Below are positions 8,346-16,880 of a stretch of 64,000 nt of DNA, piece by piece. The notes below the pieces were generated by a model. That model was given only the letters and a program-made list of their open reading frames with translations, had not been told where the DNA came from and searched no databases. The position numbers and the translations under genes were made by a program. Each line of letters begins with the position of its first letter. The first letter of the stretch is position 1. The stretch covers positions 1-64,000 of the forward strand of contig CAZSFD010000002.1 of NCBI GenBank assembly GCA_964606085.1. Reading direction: 5' to 3'. The DNA is from CAIQJJ01 sp964606085. Lineage in GTDB: Bacteria > Chloroflexota > Anaerolineae > Anaerolineales > UBA4823.

Positions 8346-9241
8346 CCGCCGCCTTGACCCAAGCCGACATCACCGCCGGGCTGCGCCAACTGGGCTTGCA
8401 GGCCGGCGATGGCGTGATGGTGCATTCCTCGTTGAAGAGCTTCGGCAACGTGGAGGGCGGCCCGCAGACGGTGATTGCCGCGCTCATGGAAGTGCTGACG
8501 TCCGAAGGGACGCTGCTGCTGCCGTCGTTCAATCATGGCGCGGCGTTTGAAACGGGGCCGTTTTTTGGAAAAGCCAGCGAAACAGCCGTGCAAGACTTGG
8601 GCCACGGCTATTACGACTCCACCGCAACCCCCACCACCAACGGCGCCATCCCCGATTGCTTCTGGCGCTTGCCGGGCGTGCAGCGCAGCCTCGACCCCAC
8701 GCACGCCTTCGCCGCCTGGGGCAAACATGCCCGACGCTATACCGAGCATCACCACCGCACGCTGACGATGGGGCCGCAGTCGCCGCTGGGATTGCTGCAG
8801 GCGGATGGCGGCTACGGCCTGCTGCTGGGCGTGGGGTATGGCTCGAACACCTTCCACCACGTGGTCGAAATGTCCACCGGCGCGCCCTGCCTGGGACAGC
8901 GCACAGAAGCCTACCCGGTGAAGCTCGCGGATGGCCGCATCGTCGAAGGCCGCACCTGGGCCTGGCGCGGCGGTGAATGCCCGATCACCGACCACACCGC
9001 CTACGCCGAAGAGATGCGCCCCTTTGAGCGCGTGGCGATGATCGGCTCGTGCCGCGCCACGCTCTTCAAACTGCAAGACGCGTACACCGTCATCGCCCGT
9101 CTGCTGGCCCATGGCAAAGGTGAATTGCCTCCCTGCTCCCGCTGCCCCATCCGCCCGCGGATTGTCCCACAAACCGTCCCTTCCGATTGGGACGCCGCCA
9201 ACCAGCGCCCCCTGCCCGACTCGGTCGCCTGGAGCTATTGA
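8342..9241 (+). CDS. AAC(3)-type N-acetyltransferase
   Basis: 299 residues, normal for the antibiotic_NAT family: GDGVMVHSSLKSFG near the N-terminus, LLLPSFNHG, and GLLLGVGYGSNTFHHVVE in the middle. The family transfers acetyl from acetyl-CoA to an amine on aminoglycosides or other amino-sugars and cyclitols. Here it sits among sugar oxidoreductases under a LacI gene, so acetylation of a metabolic amino-sugar is more likely than drug resistance (inference). Coupled to the hydrolase by a 4-base overlap. Confidence 0.85.
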   Translation: MTAALTQADITAGLRQLGLQAGDGVMVHSSLKSFGNVEGGPQTVIAALMEVLTSEGTLLLPSFNHGAAFETGPFFGKASETAVQDLGHGYYDSTATPTTNGAIPDCFWRLPGVQRSLDPTHAFAAWGKHARRYTEHHHRTLTMGPQSPLGLLQADGGYGLLLGVGYGSNTFHHVVEMSTGAPCLGQRTEAYPVKLADGRIVEGRTWAWRGGECPITDHTAYAEEMRPFERVAMIGSCRATLFKLQDAYTVIARLLAHGKGELPPCSRCPIRPRIVPQTVPSDWDAANQRPLPDSVAWSY

Positions 9242-9340
9242 ATCCCCCTCACCCCCAACCCATCTCCCATACGGAAGCGCATCGCACGGGAGAGGGGAGA
9301 ATCACCCAATCACCCTTTCACCTTTTCACCCTCTCAACTT
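9242..9340 (+). repeat. Low-complexity gap with TCACCCTTT-like word repeats
   Basis: The 99 bases before the sulfatase-like gene contain a run of five near-copies of an 8-9-base word of the type TCACCCTTT (about 9302-9335). The same word family recurs before the beta-galactosidase (57631-57690) and the last gene (63127-63150). Confidence 0.6.
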
Positions 9341-10735
9341 ATGCCTACCAAACGCAAACCCAACCTCCTCTTCATCGGTATCGACTCGCTGCGCGCCGAC
9401 CGCCTGGGCTGCTACGGTTATCACCGCCAGACCAGCCCGCACATTGACCGCTTCGCCCAGGGCGGCACGCTCTTCGAGCGCACCTACAGTCCGTTTATTC
9501 CTACCACGAGTGGATACGGCTCCATGCTCACCGGCATGGACGTGATCAGCACCCAGATGGTGGCGCTGCGGCACAAAGGCCCGCTGCGCCCCGAAGTTGC
9601 AACCCTGCCGGAGATTCTCAAAGCCGAAGGCTACAACACCACCTGTGTCGGCTTCACCGGCAACCCGGCCTCGCGCGGCTTCGACAAATACATAGACTAC
9701 CCCGGCTGGGGCAGTTGGAACGAAGGCCGCAGCCCCAAGGCGCAAAATCTCAACGAGGTGACCATCCCCGAGCTGAACCGCCTGGCGAAGAAAAAGGCCC
9801 CCTTCCTGCTCTTCTTGCGCCACATGGACCCGCACGCCCCCTACCTGCCGCCGGCCCCCTTCGAGCGCATGTTCTACCACGGCAACGAGTGCGACCCCCA
9901 CAACCATTCGATGGACCCCGTGATGGCCTTCAAGCCTTTCCGCGACTTCTTCGCCTCGTGGATGCCGCCCGGCATCACCGATAAAGATTACGTTATCGCC
10001 CAATACGACGGCGAAGTGGCCTACATGGATGCCTGCCTCCAGACGATTTTCACCACCCTGGAGACCCTCGGCCTGGCGGAAAACACGATCGTGGTGCTCA
10101 ACTCCGACCACGGCGAGACGCTCTACGACCACGACTGCTTCTTCGACCACCACGGCCTGTACGACCAAACCCTGCACGTCCCGTTGATTTTGCGCTATCC
10201 GGGAAAAATCCCCGCCGGGCAGCGTGTGGCGGGCTTCAACACGCAGAAAGACCTGGTCCCCACTTTGCTCGAATTGGCCGGGATCGAAACGGAAATCAAT
10301 TTCGATGGCAAGAGCTTGCTGCCAATGGTACGCAGCGAAGTAGCCTCCCACGAAAGCGAGTTCTACATCACCGAATGCACCTGGATGCGCAAGCACGGCT
10401 GGCGCACGCCGCAGTGGAAGCTGATCGAAGCGCTCGAACCCGATTTTCATTTCAAGCCAGCGGTGGAACTGTACAACCTGGCAGAAGACCCCGGCGAACT
10501 GGTCAACCTGGCCGAACGCGAACCCGAGGTGGTCAAATACCTCGAAGGCCGCATGAACGCCTGGATCGCCAAACGCGAACAAGAAACCGGCCTGCCCAAC
10601 CCCATCCACCACCAGGGCGACTGGCACGGCAAAGAAGGCGTCGGCGCGTTCACATCCTCGCAGCAAGCCTACGCCACCCTGCATATCGGCGACCCCAAGC
10701 AGGCCGCCAGGTTGCAGTCCGAATCCAGGAAATAA
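9341..10735 (+). CDS. Sulfatase-fold hydrolase with Thr at the nucleophile position
   Basis: 464 residues. The alkaline-phosphatase/sulfatase fold is clear: FIGIDSLRADRLG with metal Asp15, MLTGMD at 62-67, and NSDHGETLYDH for the second metal site. The usual C/S-x-P-x-R formylglycine motif is absent; the aligned segment reads T55-T-S-G-Y59. It therefore cannot be a formylglycine sulfatase. Thr nucleophiles occur in phosphoglycerol transferases and nucleotide pyrophosphatases of this superfamily, so phosphate-ester chemistry is possible. No signal peptide is seen, so it acts in the cytoplasm, next to a sulfotransferase gene. Confidence 0.82.
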   Translation: MPTKRKPNLLFIGIDSLRADRLGCYGYHRQTSPHIDRFAQGGTLFERTYSPFIPTTSGYGSMLTGMDVISTQMVALRHKGPLRPEVATLPEILKAEGYNTTCVGFTGNPASRGFDKYIDYPGWGSWNEGRSPKAQNLNEVTIPELNRLAKKKAPFLLFLRHMDPHAPYLPPAPFERMFYHGNECDPHNHSMDPVMAFKPFRDFFASWMPPGITDKDYVIAQYDGEVAYMDACLQTIFTTLETLGLAENTIVVLNSDHGETLYDHDCFFDHHGLYDQTLHVPLILRYPGKIPAGQRVAGFNTQKDLVPTLLELAGIETEINFDGKSLLPMVRSEVASHESEFYITECTWMRKHGWRTPQWKLIEALEPDFHFKPAVELYNLAEDPGELVNLAEREPEVVKYLEGRMNAWIAKREQETGLPNPIHHQGDWHGKEGVGAFTSSQQAYATLHIGDPKQAARLQSESRK

Positions 10736-10806
10736 ACCACGAAGGAACACGAAGGAACACAAAGGTCATCTGTTTTCCTTCGTGTTCCTTCGTCTACTTC
10801 GTGGTT
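10735..10806 (+). repeat. Word-palindrome (CCACGAAGGAACACGAAGG type)
   Basis: Begins at the last base of the preceding stop codon. The left arm has CCACGAAGGAACACGAAGG-like tandem words and the right arm their complement, ending CTACTTCGTGG. It could form a long hairpin between the sulfatase-like gene and the second Gfo/Idh gene. A relative lies at 13730-13789. Confidence 0.8.
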
Positions 10807-10830
10807 AATCATGCTTTTTAGGAGTTTTCT

Positions 10831-11841
10831 ATGACCCTCAACATCGCCATCGTCGGCATGGGCAACATCGGCAACACCCACGCCCGCGTATATGCCAAGC
10901 GCACTGATGTAAAAATCGTCGCCGTCTGCGACATCATCCCCGAACGTTCTGACCGGGCCGCCGAACAATATGGCTGCCAGGGCTTTTATTCGGTCAAAGA
11001 GATGCTTGCCAGCGGCATCCAAATTGACGCCGCCAGCATGGCCACAGCGGGCGTCGAAAACGGCGGCGACCATTACACACCCACCATCGAACTGCTCGAA
11101 GCCGGCATCCCCGTACTCGGCGAAAAACCGATCTCCAACGACATCAGCAAAGCCGAGCAAATGGTGGCCCTGGCGAAGGCCAAAAACCTGCGCTACGGCA
11201 TCAACCTCAACCACCGCTTCACCCCCGCCGCGCTGCGCGCCAAAGAATGGGTGCAGGCGGGGCGGCTGGGCGAAATCAACATCATCAACATGAAGATGTG
11301 GATCAACAACCCCAACGAAAGCTCGCCCTGGTTCCACATCCGCGCCCTGCACCCGCACTCGCTGGACGTGATGCGCTACTACGGCGGCGATGTGGAAAAG
11401 GTGCAGGCCTTCTTCAAACGCGGCCCACGCGCCGACGGCCCGGATGGCCGGCGCGTCTGCTGGTCGAACGTGCAGGTCAACCTGCTGTTCAAAAACGGCA
11501 TCCTCGGCCATCTCACCGGCAGTTACGATGCCGGCGGCAGTTACGGCCTGGAGACGCTCGAAGTAGTCGGCTCGGAAGGGCGCTTTGTGCTGCTGGATGC
11601 CTGCGAACACCTCACGTTTTACCCGCGGCGCTCGCAGCAGACCGAGACCTATGACTACCTCGGCGGCATGATGAGCTTCGGCGAAACCTTCGGCAGCCGC
11701 ATCGGCGTGTGGGTGGAACAGAACATCGCCCATGTACCGCCGGAGCAGATTGACGCTTCGGGCGCCGACGCCTTGCACGTGCAGCGCATTATCGAGGCCA
11801 TCATCCAATCGTGGGAAACCGGCGCAGTGGTGACGGTGTAA
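10831..11841 (+). CDS. Gfo/Idh/MocA family oxidoreductase (copy 2)
   Basis: 336 residues, NAD(P)-dependent sugar or cyclitol dehydrogenase family. Rossmann start IAIVGMGNIGNTHARVY; catalytic EKP at 98-100. The substrate domain has NLNHRFTPAALRAKEW and WINNPNESSPWFHIRALHPHSLDVMRYYGGD. It is a close paralogue of copy 3 at 12714 (shared NHRFTPAA and NPNESSP blocks), and the two flank the sulfotransferase gene. Start ATG follows AGGAG. Substrate unknown. Confidence 0.9.
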   Translation: MTLNIAIVGMGNIGNTHARVYAKRTDVKIVAVCDIIPERSDRAAEQYGCQGFYSVKEMLASGIQIDAASMATAGVENGGDHYTPTIELLEAGIPVLGEKPISNDISKAEQMVALAKAKNLRYGINLNHRFTPAALRAKEWVQAGRLGEINIINMKMWINNPNESSPWFHIRALHPHSLDVMRYYGGDVEKVQAFFKRGPRADGPDGRRVCWSNVQVNLLFKNGILGHLTGSYDAGGSYGLETLEVVGSEGRFVLLDACEHLTFYPRRSQQTETYDYLGGMMSFGETFGSRIGVWVEQNIAHVPPEQIDASGADALHVQRIIEAIIQSWETGAVVTV

Positions 11842-11850
11842 GAACAAAAT

Positions 11851-11935
11851 CACGGATGCCACGGATGAACACGGATGATCACGGATTATTTTTAGAAAAA
11901 TCCGTGGAGTTCTGTGTCATCCGTGAAATCCGTGT
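11851..11935 (+). repeat. Word-palindrome (CACGGATG type)
   Basis: The left arm repeats CACGGATG words (CACGGATGCCACGGATGAAC), the right arm carries ATCCGTGG, CATCCGTG and ATCCGTGT. It fills most of the gap between the second Gfo/Idh gene and the sulfotransferase gene. Confidence 0.8.
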
Positions 11936-11949
11936 CTGAAAGGTCTATT

Positions 11950-12681
11950 ATGTCCTTGATTACTGTTATTGGCCGCGGACATTCGGGCACGCGGGCGATG
12001 AGCCATACGCTCTCGGCCAGCAGCGTGTTTATGGGCGAGCCGCTCAACGGTTCGGGCGACCTTCTACCACCAGAAGCCATGTACGATGCCTGCCGCGTGC
12101 TGGCGAAGTATGTCACCTGGAAGGGCGGGCTGGAATGGGATTGGAGCGCCCTGCATTCGATGGAAATCCCCGCCGAGTTCACCGATCTCATCCAAGAGTA
12201 TTTGGTTTCCCCCCTCGGCAGCGATTCCCCCCACAAAGGCTGGAAAATCCCCGAAACCACGCTGGTCTTCCCGTGGATTATCCGCCTGTTCCCAGAGATC
12301 AAATACATCTTCTGGATTCGCGACCCGCGCGACTGCATCGCCGGCGGGCATCTCACCGATGACCTGAACGACTTCGGCATCCCCTACCCGCCCACCGACG
12401 ACCTGCGGCTAAGACGCGCCATCTCATGGAAATACCAGTACGACCTGGTACGCGCCACGCCCAGGCCCGCCCATTGGATCGAGGTGCGCCTGGAAGATTT
12501 CGTGCTGCAACAGGAAGAAACCCTCGGGCGGCTCGAAGCCTTCCTGGGCATCCCGCTGGCGCGCATCCCGGTCAAGCCCGAAGTGATCGGACGCTGGAAA
12601 GATGACCCTGAAACCACATATTTCGATTTCTTCGCCCCGGCGATGGAAGAGTATGGGTATTCAAGACTTCCGAAGTCTTAG
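11950..12681 (+). CDS. Sulfotransferase family protein
   Basis: 243 residues. Start ATG at 11950 is chosen over the upstream in-frame ATG at 11914, which lies in a repeat. The 5'-phosphosulfate loop is GRGHSGTRAM (residues 8-17), and the 3'-phosphate binding segment is FWIRDPRDCIAGG in the middle. Such enzymes move sulfate from PAPS to a hydroxyl or amine. It lies between two paralogous oxidoreductases. The last residues, RLPKS and stop, are encoded by a dispersed hairpin repeat (12664-12696), so the native C-terminus may have been altered. Confidence 0.8.
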   Translation: MSLITVIGRGHSGTRAMSHTLSASSVFMGEPLNGSGDLLPPEAMYDACRVLAKYVTWKGGLEWDWSALHSMEIPAEFTDLIQEYLVSPLGSDSPHKGWKIPETTLVFPWIIRLFPEIKYIFWIRDPRDCIAGGHLTDDLNDFGIPYPPTDDLRLRRAISWKYQYDLVRATPRPAHWIEVRLEDFVLQQEETLGRLEAFLGIPLARIPVKPEVIGRWKDDPETTYFDFFAPAMEEYGYSRLPKS

Positions 12682-12696
12682 AGACTTCGGAAGTCT
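12664..12696 (+). repeat. Dispersed hairpin, ACTTCCGAAGT family (copy 1)
   Basis: AGACTTCCGAAGTCT, a 3-base spacer and AGACTTCGGAAGTCT form a perfect inverted repeat. It overlaps the last codons and stop of the sulfotransferase gene. A second member is at 59742-59770. Confidence 0.85.
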
Positions 12697-12713
12697 GCCC
12701 AATGGAGGCAAAT

Positions 12714-13729
<1,016 letters not shown>

Positions 13730-13730
<1 letters not shown>

Positions 13731-13789
13731 ACCACCAAGTACACAAAGGGTTGCGGTTTTCCTTCGTGTACTTGGTGCCCTTCGTGGTT
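13730..13789 (+). repeat. Word-palindrome (ACCACCAAGTACAC type)
   Basis: Starts at the final base of the preceding stop codon. Left arm AACCACCAAGTACACAAAGG, right arm CTTCGTGTACTTGGTG followed by CCCTTCGTGGTT. Same architecture as 10735-10806 with partly different words. Confidence 0.8.
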
Positions 13790-13804
13790 CAAAAAAGGAA
13801 ACTT

Positions 13805-14608
13805 ATGAAACTCGGCGCAAATTCTGTCCTATTCGGCGCGTTCCCCCTGGAAACGGCCTTCCAATACCTGGCGATGTCCGGCTACGATGGCATCGAACTT
13901 TCGGCCATAGACGGCATGAGCGAACACCTCATTTTGTCAAAATGGCGCCAACTGGCCCCCGAAATCAAGCGGCTGGCGCATACCTTCAACCTGCAACTAT
14001 TGGCCATGGAGCAGCCCTCGCAAGACCCCGCCGTGATGGAAACAGCCTTCCAGGCCGCGGTCGAGATCGGCATCCCCATCATCAACTGCGGCCCCGGCGG
14101 GAAATCGGACGACGAAGCCGCCTGGCCGAAGGTGATCGATTCCCTCGGCAGCCTGGCCAACCTGGCCGAACGCTATGGCGTCACACTGTGCGTCAAAGCG
14201 CATGTGGGCGCCAGCATCTACAACACCCCCACCACACTGCGCGCCATGCAAGCGATCACCTCCCCCGCCTTCGGCATTGACATGGACCCGTCGCACATCT
14301 ATCGGGCGGGTGAAAATCCGGTGGATGCCATCGCCGCCGTGGTTTCACGCGTCAAACACGTCCACATTCGCGATTGCAAAGGCAGGCAGCAAGGGCCAGG
14401 CGTTCCTGCCCTGCAAGCCAACGGCCGCGGCGACATTGACCTGGTAGGCTATCTCCGTGTGCTGCACCAACACGGCTACACCGGCCCGGTGGATTTGGAG
14501 ATTATTGGCACGAAAGGGCAGGACACGCCCCTGGAGCAGTGCATCGTCATCGCCGCCGAAGCGCGCGGCCACATGCAGGCGTGTTTGCAGGCCTGCGGGG
14601 CACGCTGA
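13805..14608 (+). CDS. Sugar phosphate isomerase/epimerase (TIM barrel)
   Basis: 267 residues from ATG 13805, preceded by AAGGAAA; the upstream in-frame ATG at 13751 lies in a repeat. AP-endonuclease-2-type barrel: GYDGIELSAI at strand 1-2, GIDMDPSHIYRAG and VKHVHIRDCKG with metal-ligand Asp/His positions, and a terminal DLEIIGTKGQD Glu. Members isomerise or epimerise keto-sugars and inosose. Placed between two Gfo/Idh genes, which is the usual arrangement in cyclitol and hexose catabolism. Substrate not determined. Confidence 0.87.
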   Translation: MKLGANSVLFGAFPLETAFQYLAMSGYDGIELSAIDGMSEHLILSKWRQLAPEIKRLAHTFNLQLLAMEQPSQDPAVMETAFQAAVEIGIPIINCGPGGKSDDEAAWPKVIDSLGSLANLAERYGVTLCVKAHVGASIYNTPTTLRAMQAITSPAFGIDMDPSHIYRAGENPVDAIAAVVSRVKHVHIRDCKGRQQGPGVPALQANGRGDIDLVGYLRVLHQHGYTGPVDLEIIGTKGQDTPLEQCIVIAAEARGHMQACLQACGAR

Positions 14609-14627
14609 TCAAGCGCAGGAGGTGATT

Positions 14628-15845
14628 ATGAACAAAAAAGTCAAAGTGGGTGTGGCGGGCTGCGGCGTGGTGGCAACCGCCTATTACCTGCCTTACCTGA
14701 TGAAAATGGAGAGCGTTGATCTGGTGGCCGTGTGTGACCGCTACCCGGCGCGCACCGAGGCCAGCGCACGCCTGTTTGGGGCACGCCAACAATACCTCGA
14801 TTATTACGAGATGCTCGAAAAAGCCGACCTGGATGCCGTCTTCATCCTGACCGCCCCCGGCACGCACGTCCCGTTTGCGCTCAAAGCCATCGAAAAGGGG
14901 CTGCACATTTTGGTGCAAAAGCCCATGGCCACCAACATGGCCGATGCCCACCGCGTGGCCGATGCTGTACGCCGGGCAGGCGTGGTGGCGCTGATCGAAC
15001 CCAGTTCCAATTCCCCGCTCGAACCCGAAATCCCCGGCCTGCGCGACCTGGTACGCCAAGGCGTGCTGGGCGACATCCTGTGGTTCTCGCTGGCCTGGAC
15101 TGGCCCGACCACCTATGGCCCTTCGCTGGGCGGCAACCCCTACGGGCAAGATGCCTTCTATACCGCCGACAGCGGCGGCTTTCTGTTCGACCTGCCCTAC
15201 GCCCCGGCCAGCATCGTCTCGGTGCTGGGACCGTGCAAAACGGTGATGGCGCACACCAAAACCGCCGCCGTGGAGCATCTGATTGTGCCAGAAAGCAAGT
15301 ACGACGAATTTTTGTCCCAGGTGACTGACCCCAACCAGGCCAATTATTGGGACGTGGTGGTTGACCTGCCGCGCACCCAGCCCGTGCGCATGGAAGCGGT
15401 GGACAACGCCTACTCGCTCTACACGATGACCAACGGGGCTATCGGCACCTGCCATGTGGGGCGCATCTTCCACCCGGTGCTGCCAGGCAGCGGCGGCGGA
15501 GCGTTGCAGGTCTTCGGCACCCAGGGCAATCTGATGTTCGGCGGAGGCTACGCCGCCTCGATCATCTCCACCCGCAAAGACCTCCTGCCACACGTTTCTG
15601 CCGATGGCTGGTATCACATCCCTGCCACCGGCGATTGGAGCAAGGCCAAATGGCCGCAGCCGGTTCCGGGCGGGTTCAACTACTACCACGAGTCGTCGCA
15701 GCATTTCATAGATTGCATTCTTGAAGGCCACGACCCGGTGGTCGGTGTGGATTGGGGTCTGCACATCACCGAGATGATGGCCGGCGCGCTCGAATCGGCC
15801 AAGACGGGCTGTGCTTATGCGATGACTACCACCCTGGATTATTAA
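14628..15845 (+). CDS. Gfo/Idh/MocA family oxidoreductase (copy 4)
   Basis: 405 residues from ATG 14628, with AGGAGG 5 bases upstream; an earlier in-frame ATG lies inside the isomerase gene. Rossmann domain VGVAGCGVVATAYYLPYL, catalytic segment VQKPMATN with QKP at 97-99. The protein is longer than copies 1-3 because of insertions in the substrate domain (around 180-250). It resembles copy 1 in QKP but is otherwise distinct. Last oxidoreductase of the cluster. Confidence 0.88.
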   Translation: MNKKVKVGVAGCGVVATAYYLPYLMKMESVDLVAVCDRYPARTEASARLFGARQQYLDYYEMLEKADLDAVFILTAPGTHVPFALKAIEKGLHILVQKPMATNMADAHRVADAVRRAGVVALIEPSSNSPLEPEIPGLRDLVRQGVLGDILWFSLAWTGPTTYGPSLGGNPYGQDAFYTADSGGFLFDLPYAPASIVSVLGPCKTVMAHTKTAAVEHLIVPESKYDEFLSQVTDPNQANYWDVVVDLPRTQPVRMEAVDNAYSLYTMTNGAIGTCHVGRIFHPVLPGSGGGALQVFGTQGNLMFGGGYAASIISTRKDLLPHVSADGWYHIPATGDWSKAKWPQPVPGGFNYYHESSQHFIDCILEGHDPVVGVDWGLHITEMMAGALESAKTGCAYAMTTTLDY

Positions 15846-15851
15846 AAGCTC

Positions 15852-16613
15852 ATGCACCTTCCAACCATCCGGCAAATTGAAGAAATCTCGCTCAACGCCT
15901 GGCCGGCGCACCAGCAGCGCCTGTACGATGGCTGGCTGCTGCGTTCGGCGGAAGGCTACACCAAGCGCGCCAACTGCATCATGCCCGTCTACGAAACGAG
16001 CTTACCGCTGGCCGAAAAAATCGCTTTCTGCGAGGCGGCCTACCGCCAACTGACCCTGCCGCCCATCTTCCGCCTGACCCCGCTGGCCGACCCGGCGCTG
16101 GATGCGGCCCTGGAAGGGCGCGGCTACCGCCAGATCGATCCCACACGGGTGATGACGCTCGACCTGCACGGCTGGCAGCTTCCCGCCCCGCTGACCCTCT
16201 CGCCGCGCGAACTGCCCCTCGAACAGTGGATGGGCGTCTACTCGCAGGTCAGCGGCTCGCTGGTCGAAAAACAGCCCGCCCACACGCAAATTTTGCGCAA
16301 CATCCTCGCCCCGCATCTCACCGCCGCCCTCGAAATTGAGGGGCAATGGGTTGCCTGCGGGCTGGGCGTTTTAGAACGCGGCTGGCTGGGCCTGTTCGAC
16401 ATCGTCACACACGCCAGTTTTCGCCGCCGGGGGTTAGCCACCGAATTGGTGACGGGTATGTTAGCCTGGGCGCAGGCGCAGGGGGCCGAAAATTCCTATT
16501 TGCAGGTTATGGAAAATAACACCCCGGCCCTGGCGCTGTATGCGAAGATGGGCTATGTGGATGGGTATGGCTATTGGTATCGGGTGCCAGCCTGTCGTGG
16601 CGCAAGTCTCTGA
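15852..16613 (+). CDS. GNAT family N-acetyltransferase
   Basis: 253 residues. The C-terminal acetyl-CoA site is seen as FDIVTHASFRRRGLATELVTGMLAWAQAQGA (R-x-x-G-x-A loop) and the closing NTPALALYAKMGYVDGYGYWYRV. The N-terminal half is a second, weaker GNAT-like lobe (SAEGYTKRANCIMPVY). Six bases after the fourth oxidoreductase, so probably the last gene of that transcript. The final GASL residues and the stop come from the hairpin repeat at 16599-16660. Substrate unknown. Confidence 0.85.
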   Translation: MHLPTIRQIEEISLNAWPAHQQRLYDGWLLRSAEGYTKRANCIMPVYETSLPLAEKIAFCEAAYRQLTLPPIFRLTPLADPALDAALEGRGYRQIDPTRVMTLDLHGWQLPAPLTLSPRELPLEQWMGVYSQVSGSLVEKQPAHTQILRNILAPHLTAALEIEGQWVACGLGVLERGWLGLFDIVTHASFRRRGLATELVTGMLAWAQAQGAENSYLQVMENNTPALALYAKMGYVDGYGYWYRVPACRGASL

Positions 16614-16660
16614 CTTGCGCACGCTGAATTGCGCACGCTCGCAAGTCAGAGACTTGCGCC
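16599..16660 (+). repeat. Long hairpin repeat over the end of the GNAT gene
   Basis: Arms of 21 bases starting GGCGCAAGTCTCTGACTTGC (16599 on) and ending AAGTCAGAGACTTGCGCC (to 16660) are perfectly complementary around a 20-base loop. The left arm encodes the last GNAT residues and the stop. Confidence 0.85.
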
Positions 16661-16686
16661 ATGAGTAACATCTCAATAAACTGGGG

Positions 16687-16749
16687 AGGTGCAACGCACT
16701 TGGGTATCAAACGAGTAATTTTCGGGCCAAAACCAAGTGCGTTGCACCT
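16687..16749 (+). repeat. Dispersed palindrome, AGGTGCAACGCACTT family (copy 1)
   Basis: Perfect 17-base terminal inverted repeats AGGTGCAACGCACTTGG / CCAAGTGCGTTGCACCT around a 29-base centre. The second copy is at 22062-22140, so the two copies bracket the C25 protease gene. Confidence 0.82.
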
Positions 16750-16812
16750 TATGCCCCGTTTTATTGAAAAGATACCGCCACGAGCTATTTTCATGCCAGG
16801 GCATCTTTCCTA

Positions 16813-16867
16813 TTGACGACAATGCGCACAATCTGATAAATTCTATCTGAATTAGAAACATTCAGAT
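16813..16867 (+). promoter_or_regulatory. Promoter and inverted repeat upstream of the C25 protease gene
   Basis: TTGACG (16813-16818) with GATAAA (16835-16840) at 16 bases is a fair promoter. Downstream, ATCTGAAT-7 bases-ATTCAGAT (16845-16867) is a perfect inverted repeat, either an operator or a 5' mRNA stem, followed by AGGAGG just before the ATG. Confidence 0.5.
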
Positions 16868-16880
16868 CAGGAGGTATCTC

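Noticed and set aside
8342..9241. Acquired aminoglycoside resistance gene
   Set aside because: The AAC(3)-type gene is translationally coupled to a hydrolase within a LacI-headed sugar cluster, with no mobile-element context, so a metabolic role is more likely.
14547..15911. A 454-codon open frame on the minus strand
   Set aside because: It lies opposite the fourth Gfo/Idh gene; its His/Gly/Val-rich composition is that of a shadow frame.
16614..16880. tRNA or small RNA gene in the gap before the C25 gene
   Set aside because: The two strong hairpins are dispersed repeats with copies or relatives elsewhere; no cloverleaf or CCA end is seen.
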